Of a stretch of DNA of 64,000 nucleotides, positions 16,915 to 26,133 are shown piece by piece. Origin of the DNA: Brevibacterium antiquum CNRZ 918 (GTDB taxonomy: Bacteria > Actinomycetota > Actinomycetes > Actinomycetales > Brevibacteriaceae); assembly GCF_900169145.1 (NCBI RefSeq), contig NZ_FXZD01000008.1:1-64000 (forward strand), written 5' to 3'. The translations under genes were made by a program, and so were the position numbers. Every line of letters starts with the position of its first letter. Position 1 is the stretch's first letter. The notes under the pieces are model-generated. The model saw only the letters and a program-made list of their open reading frames with translations. It did no database searches and was not told the origin of the DNA.

Positions 16915-18135
16915 TCAGTAGGCGGCGTCGCGCTCGATCGGGCAGCTGAGGCAGTGCGGGCCGCCCCGGCCGCGGCCGATCTCCGAGCCAGAGATTTCGA
17001 GTACCTCGATGCCGGCTTTGCGCAGCCGTGCATTCGTGTCGTCGTTGCGGTCGTAGGCGACGACGACGCCCGGCTCCAACGCAAGCAGGTTGTTCCCGTC
17101 GTTCCACTGCTCCCGTTGGCTTTCGAACGGGTCGCCGCCGGTCGGGACCACGCGCATTTCGCCGACCTCCAGTGCGTGTTCGAGCGCTTTGATCACACCA
17201 CCGCCGAATGGCTCAACGACCGGCACGTCGGGGTCGTCGCTGGGTCGAATCGCCCACACCCGTGCTCCCTCCACGACTTCCGGGAAAGTCGTCACCACGT
17301 CGCGATCAACCAGTGTCATGACCGTGTCGAGGTGCATGTAGTGCCGCGATTTCGGCAGCATCACGGCGAACACAAGCCGCGCTGAGCCAGCCTTGAACAG
17401 CTCGCGAGCCACCATAGTCACGGCCTGGGCCGCTGTCCGCTCTCCCATCCCGATCATCACCGCGCCGTTGCCGATCGGCATCACGTCGCCGCCCTCGATA
17501 GTCGCGCGGCCCCAATCTTCCTCAACCCCACCGTGCCAAATCGGGATGTCCTGGTCGGCGAACATCGGATGCCAGCGGTAGATGGCCTGCATGAACGCAG
17601 TTTCAGGCCGCCGCGCGCGAGCGCCCATCGGGTTCAGGGTGTAGCCGTCGTAGATCCAGCACGACGGATCGCGCTGGAAAATGAAGTTCGGCAACGGAGG
17701 GAGCAGCATGTCACTGTGTTCGCTGCTGAAATAAGTCAGGCCCTCCCCTGCGGTCAGGTCGGACTTGACCACACCGCCGATGAGGTAATCTGCGATCTCC
17801 CTCGAGGCGGCGGTTTCTGCCCACTCGGACCGTCGGCGTGCCAGGTAGGAGCCGACATGGCGCTCGTCGAGCACCCGCCCGAGGACCCAGCGGCGCGCCT
17901 CGGGAATGTCGAGTGTTTCGGCGAGCAGATCCTCGGTGTCGAACACCTCGATACCATGATCGCGCAGCACGGTGCAGAACTCCTCGTGCTCAGCGATCGC
18001 GCGTTTGACCCACATGACATCGTCGAACAGCAGGTCCTCGGCGTTAGTCGGCGTCAATCGGCGATGCTCGAGACCAGGCGCGTGCACGAGCACCTTCCGC
18101 AGCTTTCCGACCTCCGAGTCGACGTGAAATGGCAT
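16915..18135 (-). CDS. arcA: Arginine deiminase (ArcA)
   Basis: This 406-residue enzyme converts arginine to citrulline and ammonia. It shows the family start [17 protein letters not shown], the substrate blocks FQRDPSCW and [15 protein letters not shown], and the C-terminal [13 protein letters not shown] with the nucleophile Cys395. The length matches the family. It lies between the antiporter and arcB genes in the same direction. Confidence 0.95.
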   Translation of the reverse strand: MPFHVDSEVGKLRKVLVHAPGLEHRRLTPTNAEDLLFDDVMWVKRAIAEHEEFCTVLRDHGIEVFDTEDLLAETLDIPEARRWVLGRVLDERHVGSYLARRRSEWAETAASREIADYLIGGVVKSDLTAGEGLTYFSSEHSDMLLPPLPNFIFQRDPSCWIYDGYTLNPMGARARRPETAFMQAIYRWHPMFADQDIPIWHGGVEEDWGRATIEGGDVMPIGNGAVMIGMGERTAAQAVTMVARELFKAGSARLVFAVMLPKSRHYMHLDTVMTLVDRDVVTTFPEVVEGARVWAIRPSDDPDVPVVEPFGGGVIKALEHALEVGEMRVVPTGGDPFESQREQWNDGNNLLALEPGVVVAYDRNDDTNARLRKAGIEVLEISGSEIGRGRGGPHCLSCPIERDAAY

Positions 18136-18156
18136 GACGATCTCCTCTCTTGTGTG

Positions 18157-19710
18157 TTAGCTCAATACCGTGCCGACCATGAGCAGGCCGGCAGTTAGGA
18201 CAAGGACGATTCCGATGAGGGGCAGGGCGAAGCGGAGGAAGTGGTCATATCGAACTTTGACCAGCGTCAGGCCGCCCATGACCACTGCAGACGTGGGGGT
18301 GATGTAATTGACGATTCCGGAGGCGGCTTGGAAGGCGGTGACGGCCATGGCGCGCGGTGCTCCGGCGAAGTCCGCTAGCGACGCAAGAATTGGCATGACC
18401 AGCGTCGCGTGCCCGGACGACGACGGCACCAGGAAGGCTATTGGCAGGTTGACAAGGAGGGCCAGCACCCCGAAGACGCCTCCCGAGGCGCCCTGCACCG
18501 CGTCCTCGGTCCAGTTGAGGATCGTGTCGGTGGTCGCGGCGTTGGTCATGACCACGGTCACGGCGCGGGCGAGGACGATGATGAGTGCAGCGCTGAGGAA
18601 GTCGGCGGCGCCCTCGACGATCGCGTCTACTGTGCCCTGCTCACCGAGGCTGCCGATCAGGCCGACCACGACCGCCATCACGAAGAACAGCATCGACGCC
18701 TCGGTGAAGTAGAACGTCGGGAACGTCGGCAGCGGCCACGATGAACCGAACAAGTTTGTCATGAGCTCGCCCCACGGTACGAAGCCGTAGATCATGACCG
18801 CGAACGCCAGAAAGAAGACCGTGAGGACAGCCTTTTGACGGACGGTCAGCTGGGGGATGTCCGTCACTTCAACGGCTGAGGTTTGCCGGTCCTCGGGCGG
18901 GATGCCGACGATCGATCGCGACGAGTCAGCCTTGACGCGGCGCGCGTAGAGAACGACGTACCCGATCGCGACCGTCACCAGCACAACCCAGAGAATCACG
19001 CGCAACACGATGCCATCGCCGACGCTGATCCCGGCCGCGTCCGAGGCGACGCCCGTAGCGAAGGGGTTCACCGTTGAGGCGAGGACACCGGTGCCGGCGC
19101 CGAAGATGATTATTGCTGCCGCGACCAGACGGTCGTAACCCAGCGCCAGCACCAGAGGCACCATCAGGGCGAAGAATCCGAGTGTTTCTTCCCACATGCC
19201 GTATGTCGTGCCGCCGACGGCGAAGGCGAGCATCAGCACCGCGATCAGCGCCCAGCCAGTGTTTCGGAAACGCATGGCCAGGCGGCCGATCCCTGTCTGG
19301 ATGGCCCCGGTCTTCATCGTCACAGTGACAAAGGCCCCGACGGCGAGCACGAACAGAAAGATCTGTGCCGAGCCGAAGAGGATACCGCTCAGATCGGCTC
19401 CAACCTCGCCCGCCTCGTCCTGGATGCCGTACAGGCCGTTCGGCGGTGCCGTCCACAGACGCGTGAACTGCGCGCCCAGCGACTTGTCGATACATTGCTC
19501 GCCCTCACCGACGGTGTCGCACGAGGGGAGCTCGCGATACGACCCGGGAATCGGGCCGCCGGTTTCGGGGTCAATCTCGTATGAACCGGACGGGATGAAG
19601 AACGACGCGATCCACACCAACAGCAGCACGAGGGCTAGGACGGTGAACGCGGTGGGAAACCGGATGGCCCTTTGTTGGTCCGCTCGCTCAGTCTCCTCTG
19701 TGCTGCTCAT
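18157..19710 (-). CDS. arcD: YfcC/ArcD2-type arginine/ornithine exchanger
   Basis: A 517-residue polytopic membrane protein of the YfcC (DUF401-like basic amino acid) family, with about 12 hydrophobic segments. It has the VPSSSGHATLVMPILA and NYITPTSAVVMGG blocks seen in this transporter group. Inside an arc operon such proteins exchange arginine for ornithine. Its start overlaps the carbamate kinase stop by four bases. Substrate is inferred from context; the family also includes proteins of unknown substrate. Confidence 0.85.
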   Translation of the reverse strand: MSSTEETERADQQRAIRFPTAFTVLALVLLLVWIASFFIPSGSYEIDPETGGPIPGSYRELPSCDTVGEGEQCIDKSLGAQFTRLWTAPPNGLYGIQDEAGEVGADLSGILFGSAQIFLFVLAVGAFVTVTMKTGAIQTGIGRLAMRFRNTGWALIAVLMLAFAVGGTTYGMWEETLGFFALMVPLVLALGYDRLVAAAIIIFGAGTGVLASTVNPFATGVASDAAGISVGDGIVLRVILWVVLVTVAIGYVVLYARRVKADSSRSIVGIPPEDRQTSAVEVTDIPQLTVRQKAVLTVFFLAFAVMIYGFVPWGELMTNLFGSSWPLPTFPTFYFTEASMLFFVMAVVVGLIGSLGEQGTVDAIVEGAADFLSAALIIVLARAVTVVMTNAATTDTILNWTEDAVQGASGGVFGVLALLVNLPIAFLVPSSSGHATLVMPILASLADFAGAPRAMAVTAFQAASGIVNYITPTSAVVMGGLTLVKVRYDHFLRFALPLIGIVLVLTAGLLMVGTVLS

Positions 19711-20684
19711 GCTGGCGACCTCCCCTGCGCGTACTCGATCTCCGGGCCGTCGGCGGCGACCTGTGTGCCCGCGCGGCCAGCGAGGATCTCCGGCAGGTCG
19801 CCGAGACTCCCGATCGCCGCGCGGCCACCGGTGCGATCAACGAACCGCGCGACTGCTTCGACCTTCGGGCCCATCGACCCGGCGGGGAAGTTACCGCGGG
19901 CCAGCCCGGCGGGAGTCGCGCGGGTGATCGCCCGCTGCCCGGGTGTTCCGAAGCCCTCGTAGACCGAATCGACGTCCGTGGCGAGCACCAGCATCCCGGC
20001 ATCCAGCTCACTGGCGAGCAGCGATGAGGCGAGGTCCTTGTCGATGACTGCCTCCACGCCGCGATGGCGGCCGTCCGCGTTCTCGGTCACCGGCACGCCG
20101 CCGCCACCAGCGCACACCACGAGGAAGCCGCTCTCGACCAGTGCGCGGATTGCGCTGAGCTGCACGATCCGCCGCGGCTCAGGCGAGGGCACCACCCGCC
20201 GCCAGCGGTCTCCATCGAGTTTGACCGTCCATCCGCGTTGTTCGGCCAACGTGTGAGCCTCGTCCTCGCCGTAGAGGGGGCCGATGAACTTCGTCGGTGA
20301 CCCGAAAGCGGGATCACGCTCGTCCACCACAGTTCGAGTGATTATCGCGACCGTGTCCTGGTGGTCGATGACGTTGTCGAGTTGCATCTCCAGCATGTAG
20401 CCGATTTGGCCCATCGACTCCGAACCGAGAACATCGAGCGGGTAGGGCTCGGCTTCGGTGTAAGCATCGTTCATGAGCGCGAGCAGCCCGACCTGTGGAC
20501 CGTTTCCGTGCGTGATGACCAGGCGCCGCTCAAGTGAAGCCGCACCGAGAACCGCTGCTGCCTCCCGTACAGCTCGCGCCTGAGTCGCCGCCTCCAACGG
20601 CTCGCCACGGCGTAGCAGCGCATTGCCTCCGAGCGCGACGACAACGCTCGGCTTCGGTGTCAATTCCACAACGTCAGCAGTCAC
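19707..20684 (-). CDS. arcC: Carbamate kinase (ArcC)
   Basis: The 325-residue enzyme transfers phosphate from carbamoyl phosphate to ADP, yielding the ATP of the arginine deiminase pathway. It has VVVALGGNALLRRGEP at the N-terminus, the HGNGPQVGLL block and VVCAGGGGVPV. GTG 20684 is the start because GGAGG lies eight bases upstream and the kinase fold begins ten residues later; the longer upstream frame lacks homology. It is the first gene of the operon. A CopR-like repeat lies 172 bases upstream in the divergent region shared with copZ2. Confidence 0.93.
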   Translation of the reverse strand: MTADVVELTPKPSVVVALGGNALLRRGEPLEAATQARAVREAAAVLGAASLERRLVITHGNGPQVGLLALMNDAYTEAEPYPLDVLGSESMGQIGYMLEMQLDNVIDHQDTVAIITRTVVDERDPAFGSPTKFIGPLYGEDEAHTLAEQRGWTVKLDGDRWRRVVPSPEPRRIVQLSAIRALVESGFLVVCAGGGGVPVTENADGRHRGVEAVIDKDLASSLLASELDAGMLVLATDVDSVYEGFGTPGQRAITRATPAGLARGNFPAGSMGPKVEAVARFVDRTGGRAAIGSLGDLPEILAGRAGTQVAADGPEIEYAQGRSPA

Positions 20685-20855
20685 TTCGTACCTCCATCCA
20701 GGCCTCAACCATCTGACATGAACTCGTGGGTACAGGCCCCGCATGATTACTATTTCTTGGGCTCGTCACGGGACACTGAACGGCGCTTGAGTGGCCCGGG
20801 GGGGTGCTATTTGAAGCCTGCCACAAATTTCGAACCCGTTAAACCCCGCGAGCCT

Positions 20856-20875
20856 TGAAGATTTGGTGAAGATCC
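20856..20875 (+). promoter_or_regulatory. Best CopR-like direct repeat, between arcC and copZ2
   Basis: TGAAGATTTGGTGAAGATCC gives 9 of 9 and 7 of 9 matches to the CopR-type nonamers. It lies in the divergent region, 108 bases before copZ2 and 172 bases before arcC. Confidence 0.7.
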
Positions 20876-20915
20876 ACCTCGGCAGCCTCCGCGATTCGAA
20901 ACACCCTTGGCCTGG

Positions 20916-20932
20916 ATACCCCCGTCGGGTAT
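20916..20932 (+). promoter_or_regulatory. CsoR-type operator 1 upstream of copZ2
   Basis: ATACCCCCGTCGGGTAT is a near-perfect palindrome of the CsoR class. It is the first of two copies spaced 31 bases apart from start to start, about three helical turns. Confidence 0.8.
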
Positions 20933-20946
20933 ACCTGGTGAATGTG

Positions 20947-20963
20947 ATACCCGCTGGGGGTAT
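20947..20963 (+). promoter_or_regulatory. CsoR-type operator 2 upstream of copZ2
   Basis: ATACCCGCTGGGGGTAT lies 19 bases before the copZ2 start and next to its AAGGAGG ribosome site. Together with operator 1 it could bind two CsoR tetramers on one face of the DNA. Confidence 0.8.
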
Positions 20964-20982
20964 TCATTGAAGGAGGTCCGGA

Positions 20983-21192
20983 ATGGCTACCACGAGGTTC
21001 TCTGTCCGCGGTATGACGTGCGGTCACTGCGAGATGTCGGTGCGGGAAGAAGTCCAGGAGATCGCCGGCGTCACCGATGTCGAGGTCTCCCACGAAACCG
21101 GACAGCTCGTCGTCACCTCGGAAGCCGGCGTCGACTCCGCGGCGGTCGTCGCGGCGGTCGAGGAGGCCGGCTACCAGGCGGTGCCTGCGTGA
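20983..21192 (+). CDS. copZ: Copper chaperone CopZ (second island copy)
   Basis: This 69-residue HMA-domain protein has the Cu(I) site MTCGHCEMSV and a normal CopZ length. AAGGAGG precedes the ATG by seven bases. It overlaps the next small gene by four bases (GTGA) and heads a CsoR-controlled operon with copA2. Confidence 0.92.
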   Translation: MATTRFSVRGMTCGHCEMSVREEVQEIAGVTDVEVSHETGQLVVTSEAGVDSAAVVAAVEEAGYQAVPA

Positions 21193-21344
21193 GTCCCGGC
21201 ATCCGCCTGACGCTGTACGCGGCCGTACTGCTGGCGGTCTTCACCGCCGCGTACGGCGCGGGCAGCGCCTTCATCCCCAACTCCCTCGTGGAGTCCTGGA
21301 TGCAAGACCTTGAGCAGGACCACCACGAGAAGGAAGGTGCCTGA
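21189..21344 (+). CDS. Small single-pass membrane protein between copZ2 and copA2
   Basis: A 51-residue product with one N-terminal TM helix ([23 protein letters not shown] is about 22 residues, split across positions 5-27) and a charged tail ending in DHHEKEGA with two adjacent His residues. The GTG start overlaps the copZ2 stop and its TGA overlaps the copA2 ATG (TGATG), so all three are translationally coupled. No family is recognised. The position suggests an accessory subunit of the copper pump or a chaperone docking peptide (inference). Confidence 0.7.
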   Translation: MSPGIRLTLYAAVLLAVFTAAYGAGSAFIPNSLVESWMQDLEQDHHEKEGA

Positions 21345-23688
21345 TGGCCGTCCAGCCCTCTGACACATCGCTGGCTCGCGACTCCGAACCGCAGACCGTC
21401 GCCGTGGAGCTCGACATCGAGGGCATGACGTGCGCCTCGTGCGCAAACCGGATCGAGCGCAAGCTCAACAAGCTCGACGGTGTCAGCGCCAGCGTCAACT
21501 ACGCCACCGAGCAGGCCCGAGTCACCGCACCTGCCGGATTCGACCCCCAGCGTCTGATCACCACGGTCGAGGACGCCGGCTATCAGGCCCAGCTGCCCGC
21601 GTCTGCCGGACCCGCCGACGACGGCGACTCCACGGGAGCGGACCGCAAAGACCGCGAGCTGGAGGTGCTGCGTCAACGACTGCTCATCAGCGTCGCGTTG
21701 GCGGTGCCGGTCATTCTCATCTCGATGATCCCCGCCCTGCAGTTCACCTACTGGCAGTGGCTGTGCCTAACCCTGGCCGCCCCGGTCATCATCTGGGGCG
21801 GCTGGCCGTTCCACCGCGCCGCCTGGATCAACCTCCGTCACGGTGCGGCGACCATGGACACCCTGATCTCCGTCGGCACGCTGTCGGCGCTGGCCTGGTC
21901 GCTCTACGCATTGTTCTTCGGCACCGCAGGAGAACCCGGCATGACCCACGCCTTCGAGCTGACCGTCGAACCCACCGACGGAGCCTCCAGCATCTACCTC
22001 GAAGTCGGTGCCGGCGTGATCATGTTCGTGCTGCTCGGCCGCTACTTCGAAAAGCGCTCCAAACGCCAAGCCGGCGCAGCGCTGCGTGCCCTGCTCGAAC
22101 TCGGCGCGAAAGACGTCGGCGTGCTGCGCAACGGCACGGAGGTGCGCATCCCGACCGCCGACCTGACCGTCGGGGATGAGTTCGTCGTCCGCCCGGGTGA
22201 GAAGATCGCCACCGACGGCGTCGTCGTCGCCGGCAGCTCCGCCGTCGATGAGTCGATGCTCACCGGTGAATCCATGCCCGTCGAGGTCAGCGAGGGCGAC
22301 ACCGTCACCGGCGCAACCGTCAACTCCGGAGGCCGGCTCCTCGTGCGGGCCGCCCGCGTCGGGTCAGACACCCAGCTGGCCCAGATGGCCCAACTGGTCG
22401 AACAGGCCCAATCCGGCAAGGCCGAGATCCAACGCCTCGCCGATCGCATCTCCGGGGTCTTCGTCCCGATCGCGATCGCCATCGCCGTCGCCACGCTGGG
22501 CGCCTGGCTCGGTGCCGGCTTCCCACCCGCAGCAGCCTTCACCGCCGCTGTCGCCGTCCTCATCATCGCCTGCCCCTGCACACTCGGACTGGCCACCCCC
22601 ACCGCCCTGCTGGTCGGCACCGGACGCGGCGCCCAGCTGGGAATCCTCATCAAGGGCCCCGAGGTCCTCGAATCGACCCGCAAGGTCGACACCGTGGTGC
22701 TCGACAAGACCGGCACCGTGACCACCGGGTCCATGACCCTGCAGACGGTCCACCCCGCCGCAGGCGTCACCGTCGAGGAGCTGCTCCGCCTGGCCGGTGC
22801 CGCGGAGGCCGGCTCCGAACACCCGATCGCCCGCGCCATCACGCACGCAGCCGCCGAGCAGCTCGGCACGCTGCCCGACGTCGAGTCCTTCGCCAACCGC
22901 GAGGGCAAGGGGATCGAGGCTGTCATCGATGGTCACCTCGTCGTCGTCGGCCGGACCACCATGCTCGACGACTGGTCCCTGACCCTGCCCAGCGCCCTGG
23001 CGCACGCAAAAATAGCCGCCGAGGACAAGGGGCACACCGCAGTCGTCGTCGGGTGGGACGGTCAAGCCCGAGGCGTTCTAACCGTTGCCGACCAGATCAA
23101 GGACACCAGCGCCGAAGCCATCGCCCATTCCGCGCTCTCGGCCTCACACCCGTGCTGCTGACCGGTGACAACACGACCGTCGCCGAGCACGTCGCATCCC
23201 AGGTCGGAATCGAACAGGTCATCGCGGAGGTGCTGCCCGCCGACAAAGTCAGAGTGGTCGCCCAACTGCAGGAAGACGGCCGGGTCGTCGCAATGGTCGG
23301 CGACGGCGTCAACGACGCGGCCGCACTGGCCCAGGCCGATCTCGGTCTGGCGATGGGCACCGGCACCGACGTCGCGATCGAGGCCGCAGACATCACACTG
23401 GTCCGGGGAGACCTGCGATCGGCGACCGATGCCATCAGACTGGCGCGCAAAACACTCGGCACGATCAAGGGCAATCTCTTCTGGGCCTTCGCCTACAACA
23501 CCGCCGCGATTCCGCTGGCAGCTCTCGGACTGCTCAACCCGATGCTCGCCGGCGCCGCAATGGCCTTCTCCAGCATCTTCGTCGTCAGCAACAGCCTGCG
23601 GCTTCAAACCTTCAAATCCCAAACCGCGGAAGCGCCAAGCACCACTGCAGTGCGGAGCGACCGCGAGCTGACCACCCAGCAGAACTGA
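21344..23688 (+). pseudogene. copA: CopA-type copper ATPase (CPC) with a one-base frameshift
   Basis: A P1B-1 Cu(I) ATPase of about 780 residues when the frame is repaired. An N-terminal HMA domain (MTCASC, Cys30/33), actuator TGES, membrane motif CPC ([12 protein letters not shown]), DKTGT and, in the shifted frame, LLTGDN and [12 protein letters not shown] are all present. The frame breaks near 23127: the first frame runs to 23161 with a nonsense end ([10 protein letters not shown]), while the P-domain continues in the frame ending at 23688. Restoring one base after GCCCA, which would read [19 protein letters not shown], heals it exactly. The pump would be inactive as written unless this is a sequencing error or is bypassed. 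The intact chromosomal copA at 44293-46539 could cover the loss. Confidence 0.85.
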
Positions 23689-23705
23689 CGGAAGAGGACG
23701 CTCTC

Positions 23706-24122
23706 ATGACACTCCACAATCACCACGACCATGCAGCACCCGGTGCCAGCAACGCATGCGGTGGGCACGGCCCCTCGCCCGCAGACGTGGCCCAAGTGTC
23801 CACCGCAGATGTTGCCGAGTGCCCCGTCATGATCGGCGCCACTGTCGTCAAGGCGCAGGCCGAAGAAGCAGGGCTGTACCGCGACTACCACGGTCAGCGG
23901 TACTGGCTGTGCTGCGACACGTGCAGCGCGCTCTTTGATGCGAACCCCGCCGAATACGCCAGTCCTAGCGGGGCGGCAACCCGCCCGGAACTCACGACAA
24001 CGGAAGATACGACGATGGACCTCACACCGCCCCCCCCCCGACACCTCAACCGACGAATGCCACACCACCCACGGCTACATCACCGACAAGGATCGATACC
24101 TAGCCCGCCTCAAACGCATTGA
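23706..24122 (+). CDS. YHS-domain metal-binding protein, reading into csoR2
   Basis: The first 90 or so residues carry a His-rich start (HNHHDH) and a YHS/TRASH-type domain: ECPVMIGATVVKA, then YRDYHGQRYWLCCDTCSALFDANPAEY. The Cys residues (CPVM and CCDTC) fit Cu binding. There is no stop codon before the csoR2 ATG at 24015, which is in the same frame. As written the frame passes through the C10 run, loses the CsoR frame and ends at 24122. With nine C residues YHS and CsoR would be one continuous protein. The gene begins 18 bases after copA2 in the same direction. Confidence 0.75.
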   Translation: MTLHNHHDHAAPGASNACGGHGPSPADVAQVSTADVAECPVMIGATVVKAQAEEAGLYRDYHGQRYWLCCDTCSALFDANPAEYASPSGAATRPELTTTEDTTMDLTPPPPRHLNRRMPHHPRLHHRQGSIPSPPQTH

Positions 24123-24348
24123 AGGCCAAGCCCGAGGCATCCAGCGAATGGTCGACGAGGAACAGTACTGCATCGACATCCTCACCCAGATCTCAGCACT
24201 CACCTCCGCCCTCCGCAACGTCGGACTAGGGCTCCTCGATGACCACCTGAAACACTGCGTCGTAGACGCAGCGAAACACGGTGGAGAAGCCGCCGACACC
24301 AAAATCAAGGAAGCCACCGACGCCATCGCCCGCCTCGTACGCTCATAA
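24015..24348 (+). pseudogene. csoR: CsoR copper-sensing repressor, frame broken at a C10 tract
   Basis: The coding frame from about 24040 gives a full CsoR: DTSTDECHTTHGYITDKDR, then RLKRIEGQARGIQRMVDEEQYCID and LLDDHLKHCVVDA with the Cys-His-Cys copper ligands, ending at 24348. The matching start MDLTPP at ATG 24015 (GGAAG eight bases upstream) is out of frame by one because a run of ten C residues (24030-24039) separates them. With nine C residues the protein reads MDLTPPPDTSTDECH. The repressor is therefore off in this sequence, or the run is phase-variable or a base-calling error. It would control the CsoR palindromes in the island. Confidence 0.8.
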
Positions 24349-24385
24349 GCAACTGTGAGGCGGCACGGCAAGTGCTCGACTCTCC

Positions 24386-24988
24386 TCACGCTCGGGGCTC
24401 GGCCGCCTCCTCTAAACTGTTGGCCTCGTCGGGCACCAGTGCCAGGTAGCGGTACACGGTGGCCCGGCTGACGCCCAGCAGTTTGGAGATCTCCGGGGGA
24501 GTGAGCCCGGCGTGCCGGTACTGGCCAGCCTGCCGCACTTTCTCGGTGTCGGGGGTGACGGCCGGTCGGCCGCCCTTGCGTCCGCGGGCGGCGGCGGCCG
24601 CCAGGCCGGCTCGGGTGCGTTCGGCCAGCTGGTCGCGTTCGAGTTGGGCGAAGGCGGACATGACGGTGAGCATGGCCTTGCCCATCGGTCCGGTCGTGGT
24701 GATCCCCTCAGTCAGTGACCGGAAGTGGATGCCCTGGGACTCGAGGGAGTCGACGAGGTCGAGCAGCTGGCGGGTGTTGCGGCCCAGTCGGTCGAGCTTC
24801 CACACGACCAGCTCGTCCCCGGCGCGGGCATTGTCCAGCAGCCTCTCCAACTCGGGGCGCTTGGCCTTCGTCCCGCTGATGCCGTGATCGGTGTAGACCT
24901 TGAGACATCCCGCGCTTTCAAGGGCGCGGATCTGCAAGTCCGCGCTCTGCTCCGTTGTGCTGACACGCGCGTACCCCAGACTCGCCAT
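24386..24988 (-). CDS. Serine recombinase (resolvase/invertase family)
   Basis: A 200-residue small serine recombinase: nucleophile Ser10 in YARVSTTEQ, the DRLGRNTRQL block, LERDQLAERTRAGLAAA helix, GRKGGRP, and a C-terminal Hin-type helix-turn-helix (TPPEISKLLGVSRATVYRYL). It would catalyse resolution or inversion at paired sites. It lies just outside the transposon end at 25091, converges with csoR2 and marks the right edge of the copper island. Its own transposon partner is not visible. Confidence 0.92.
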   Translation of the reverse strand: MASLGYARVSTTEQSADLQIRALESAGCLKVYTDHGISGTKAKRPELERLLDNARAGDELVVWKLDRLGRNTRQLLDLVDSLESQGIHFRSLTEGITTTGPMGKAMLTVMSAFAQLERDQLAERTRAGLAAAAARGRKGGRPAVTPDTEKVRQAGQYRHAGLTPPEISKLLGVSRATVYRYLALVPDEANSLEEAAEPRA

Positions 24989-25090
24989 CCCCGCCTCTTC
25001 TCAAAACCCATTCTGCTTCCTCTAGTTGAGACTCTAGCGAATGAGACAGTCGAATGAGACGAAGCCCGCCGACGGCTGCGGATGAGTAAT

Positions 25091-25130
25091 CTGTGGGTGT
25101 GCACGGTTGATGGCGGGGTTTTCGCAGCGC
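25091..25130 (+). repeat. Outer left transposon-type end
   Basis: CTGTGGG, nine bases (TGTGCACGG), then TTGATGGCGGGGTTTTCGC. This reproduces the layout of the inner left end at 26134: same nine-base spacing, with GGCGGGGTTTTCGC identical. A second, weaker repeat (TACTTGGCGCGGTGCGCC) follows. No target duplication is seen. Confidence 0.6.
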
Positions 25131-25153
25131 TACTTGGCGCGGTGCGCCTCTTG

Positions 25154-26029
25154 TCAATCTGGTGTCTCTCCGTTGGGGTCGAACAGGGTGCGTTCGGCAG
25201 AGCGGTGGGCGAAGTTCGCAAGAGCGTGGTCTCGGAGCTGACCTAGCCCGGCTAGATGCGCAGAAGCGGCGACCTGTAGTGGGAGCGTGGCGCGGTGGAG
25301 CATCGCTCTTCGAACTGTCTCCACTGAGTCGAGTGATGCCAAGCGCGACGCACCATGGAAGCTGATGAGTGGTGCGATGTCGATTGCGGGATCGCCCATG
25401 CAGGCATGGTCGAAGTCGATGACAGAAGCAACGTTCTCCTCGGACCACAGAATGTTGTGAGGGCCGAAGTCGCCGTGGCAGAGAGTGGACGCCACATGGC
25501 TTTCAGCCTCGAGCAAGGTCTCGACCCGCTCCGCGGCGACACCGCCGACTGGCGTTCCGAGTCGTGGGATCAAGTCGCGTTGCACGATGTCCGGCCATCG
25601 GTCTCCGCCGCACCACGCTCTCACCGGGGGCAAAGAATCGCATGCCGATGACGCTGCTCGGAACGTGTTCAAGATTGCTGCATAGGCGGAGATCCTCTGG
25701 GCCGAGCAGGTAGTCAGATCAGCGGCAGGCGACCCTGGCACTGTGGTTAGAGAGGTGATCCATGTCCGTGGAGGTTTCGCCCAGTGAGGGCCGTCGAGGA
25801 CTTGCGGGATGGTGAGCGGTAGTTGTGCCGCTTCCAGGGTCAAGAGCGTGTTCGCCTCACGTCGACTGCGTTCGCGTCCGCGTTGGCCGAGTGTGGCGCG
25901 AATCGATGGGCCGTCAGGGGCGGTCAGTACGAGATGGAAGGCCCCGTGATGCAAGTCGCCCGCATGCCACTGGTGCTCCGGCCACCGGGACAGCGCAGCT
26001 TCAACTAGAGCCTCCCGCGCGTCTCTCAT
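25154..26029 (-). CDS. Aminoglycoside phosphotransferase-like kinase
   Basis: A 291-residue protein of the APH/choline-kinase fold. The catalytic loop is LCHGDFGPHNILW (HGDxxxxN) and the metal loop is VIDFDHACMGDPAID. The family phosphorylates aminoglycosides, other antibiotics or small alcohols; the substrate is not evident. It lies between the outer and inner left transposon ends, so it is probably mobile cargo. The stop is 26 bases inside the outer end structure. Confidence 0.8.
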   Translation of the reverse strand: MRDAREALVEAALSRWPEHQWHAGDLHHGAFHLVLTAPDGPSIRATLGQRGRERSRREANTLLTLEAAQLPLTIPQVLDGPHWAKPPRTWITSLTTVPGSPAADLTTCSAQRISAYAAILNTFRAASSACDSLPPVRAWCGGDRWPDIVQRDLIPRLGTPVGGVAAERVETLLEAESHVASTLCHGDFGPHNILWSEENVASVIDFDHACMGDPAIDIAPLISFHGASRLASLDSVETVRRAMLHRATLPLQVAASAHLAGLGQLRDHALANFAHRSAERTLFDPNGETPD

Positions 26030-26133
26030 CGTTCCACGCTAGCGCCCGAAGACGATCGGCCGCACTACGTCGCGGAAACCTACAGCTTTACGCGACGCCG
26101 CGTTTGGTGACTACGGCGCCGGCACGAGCTGGG

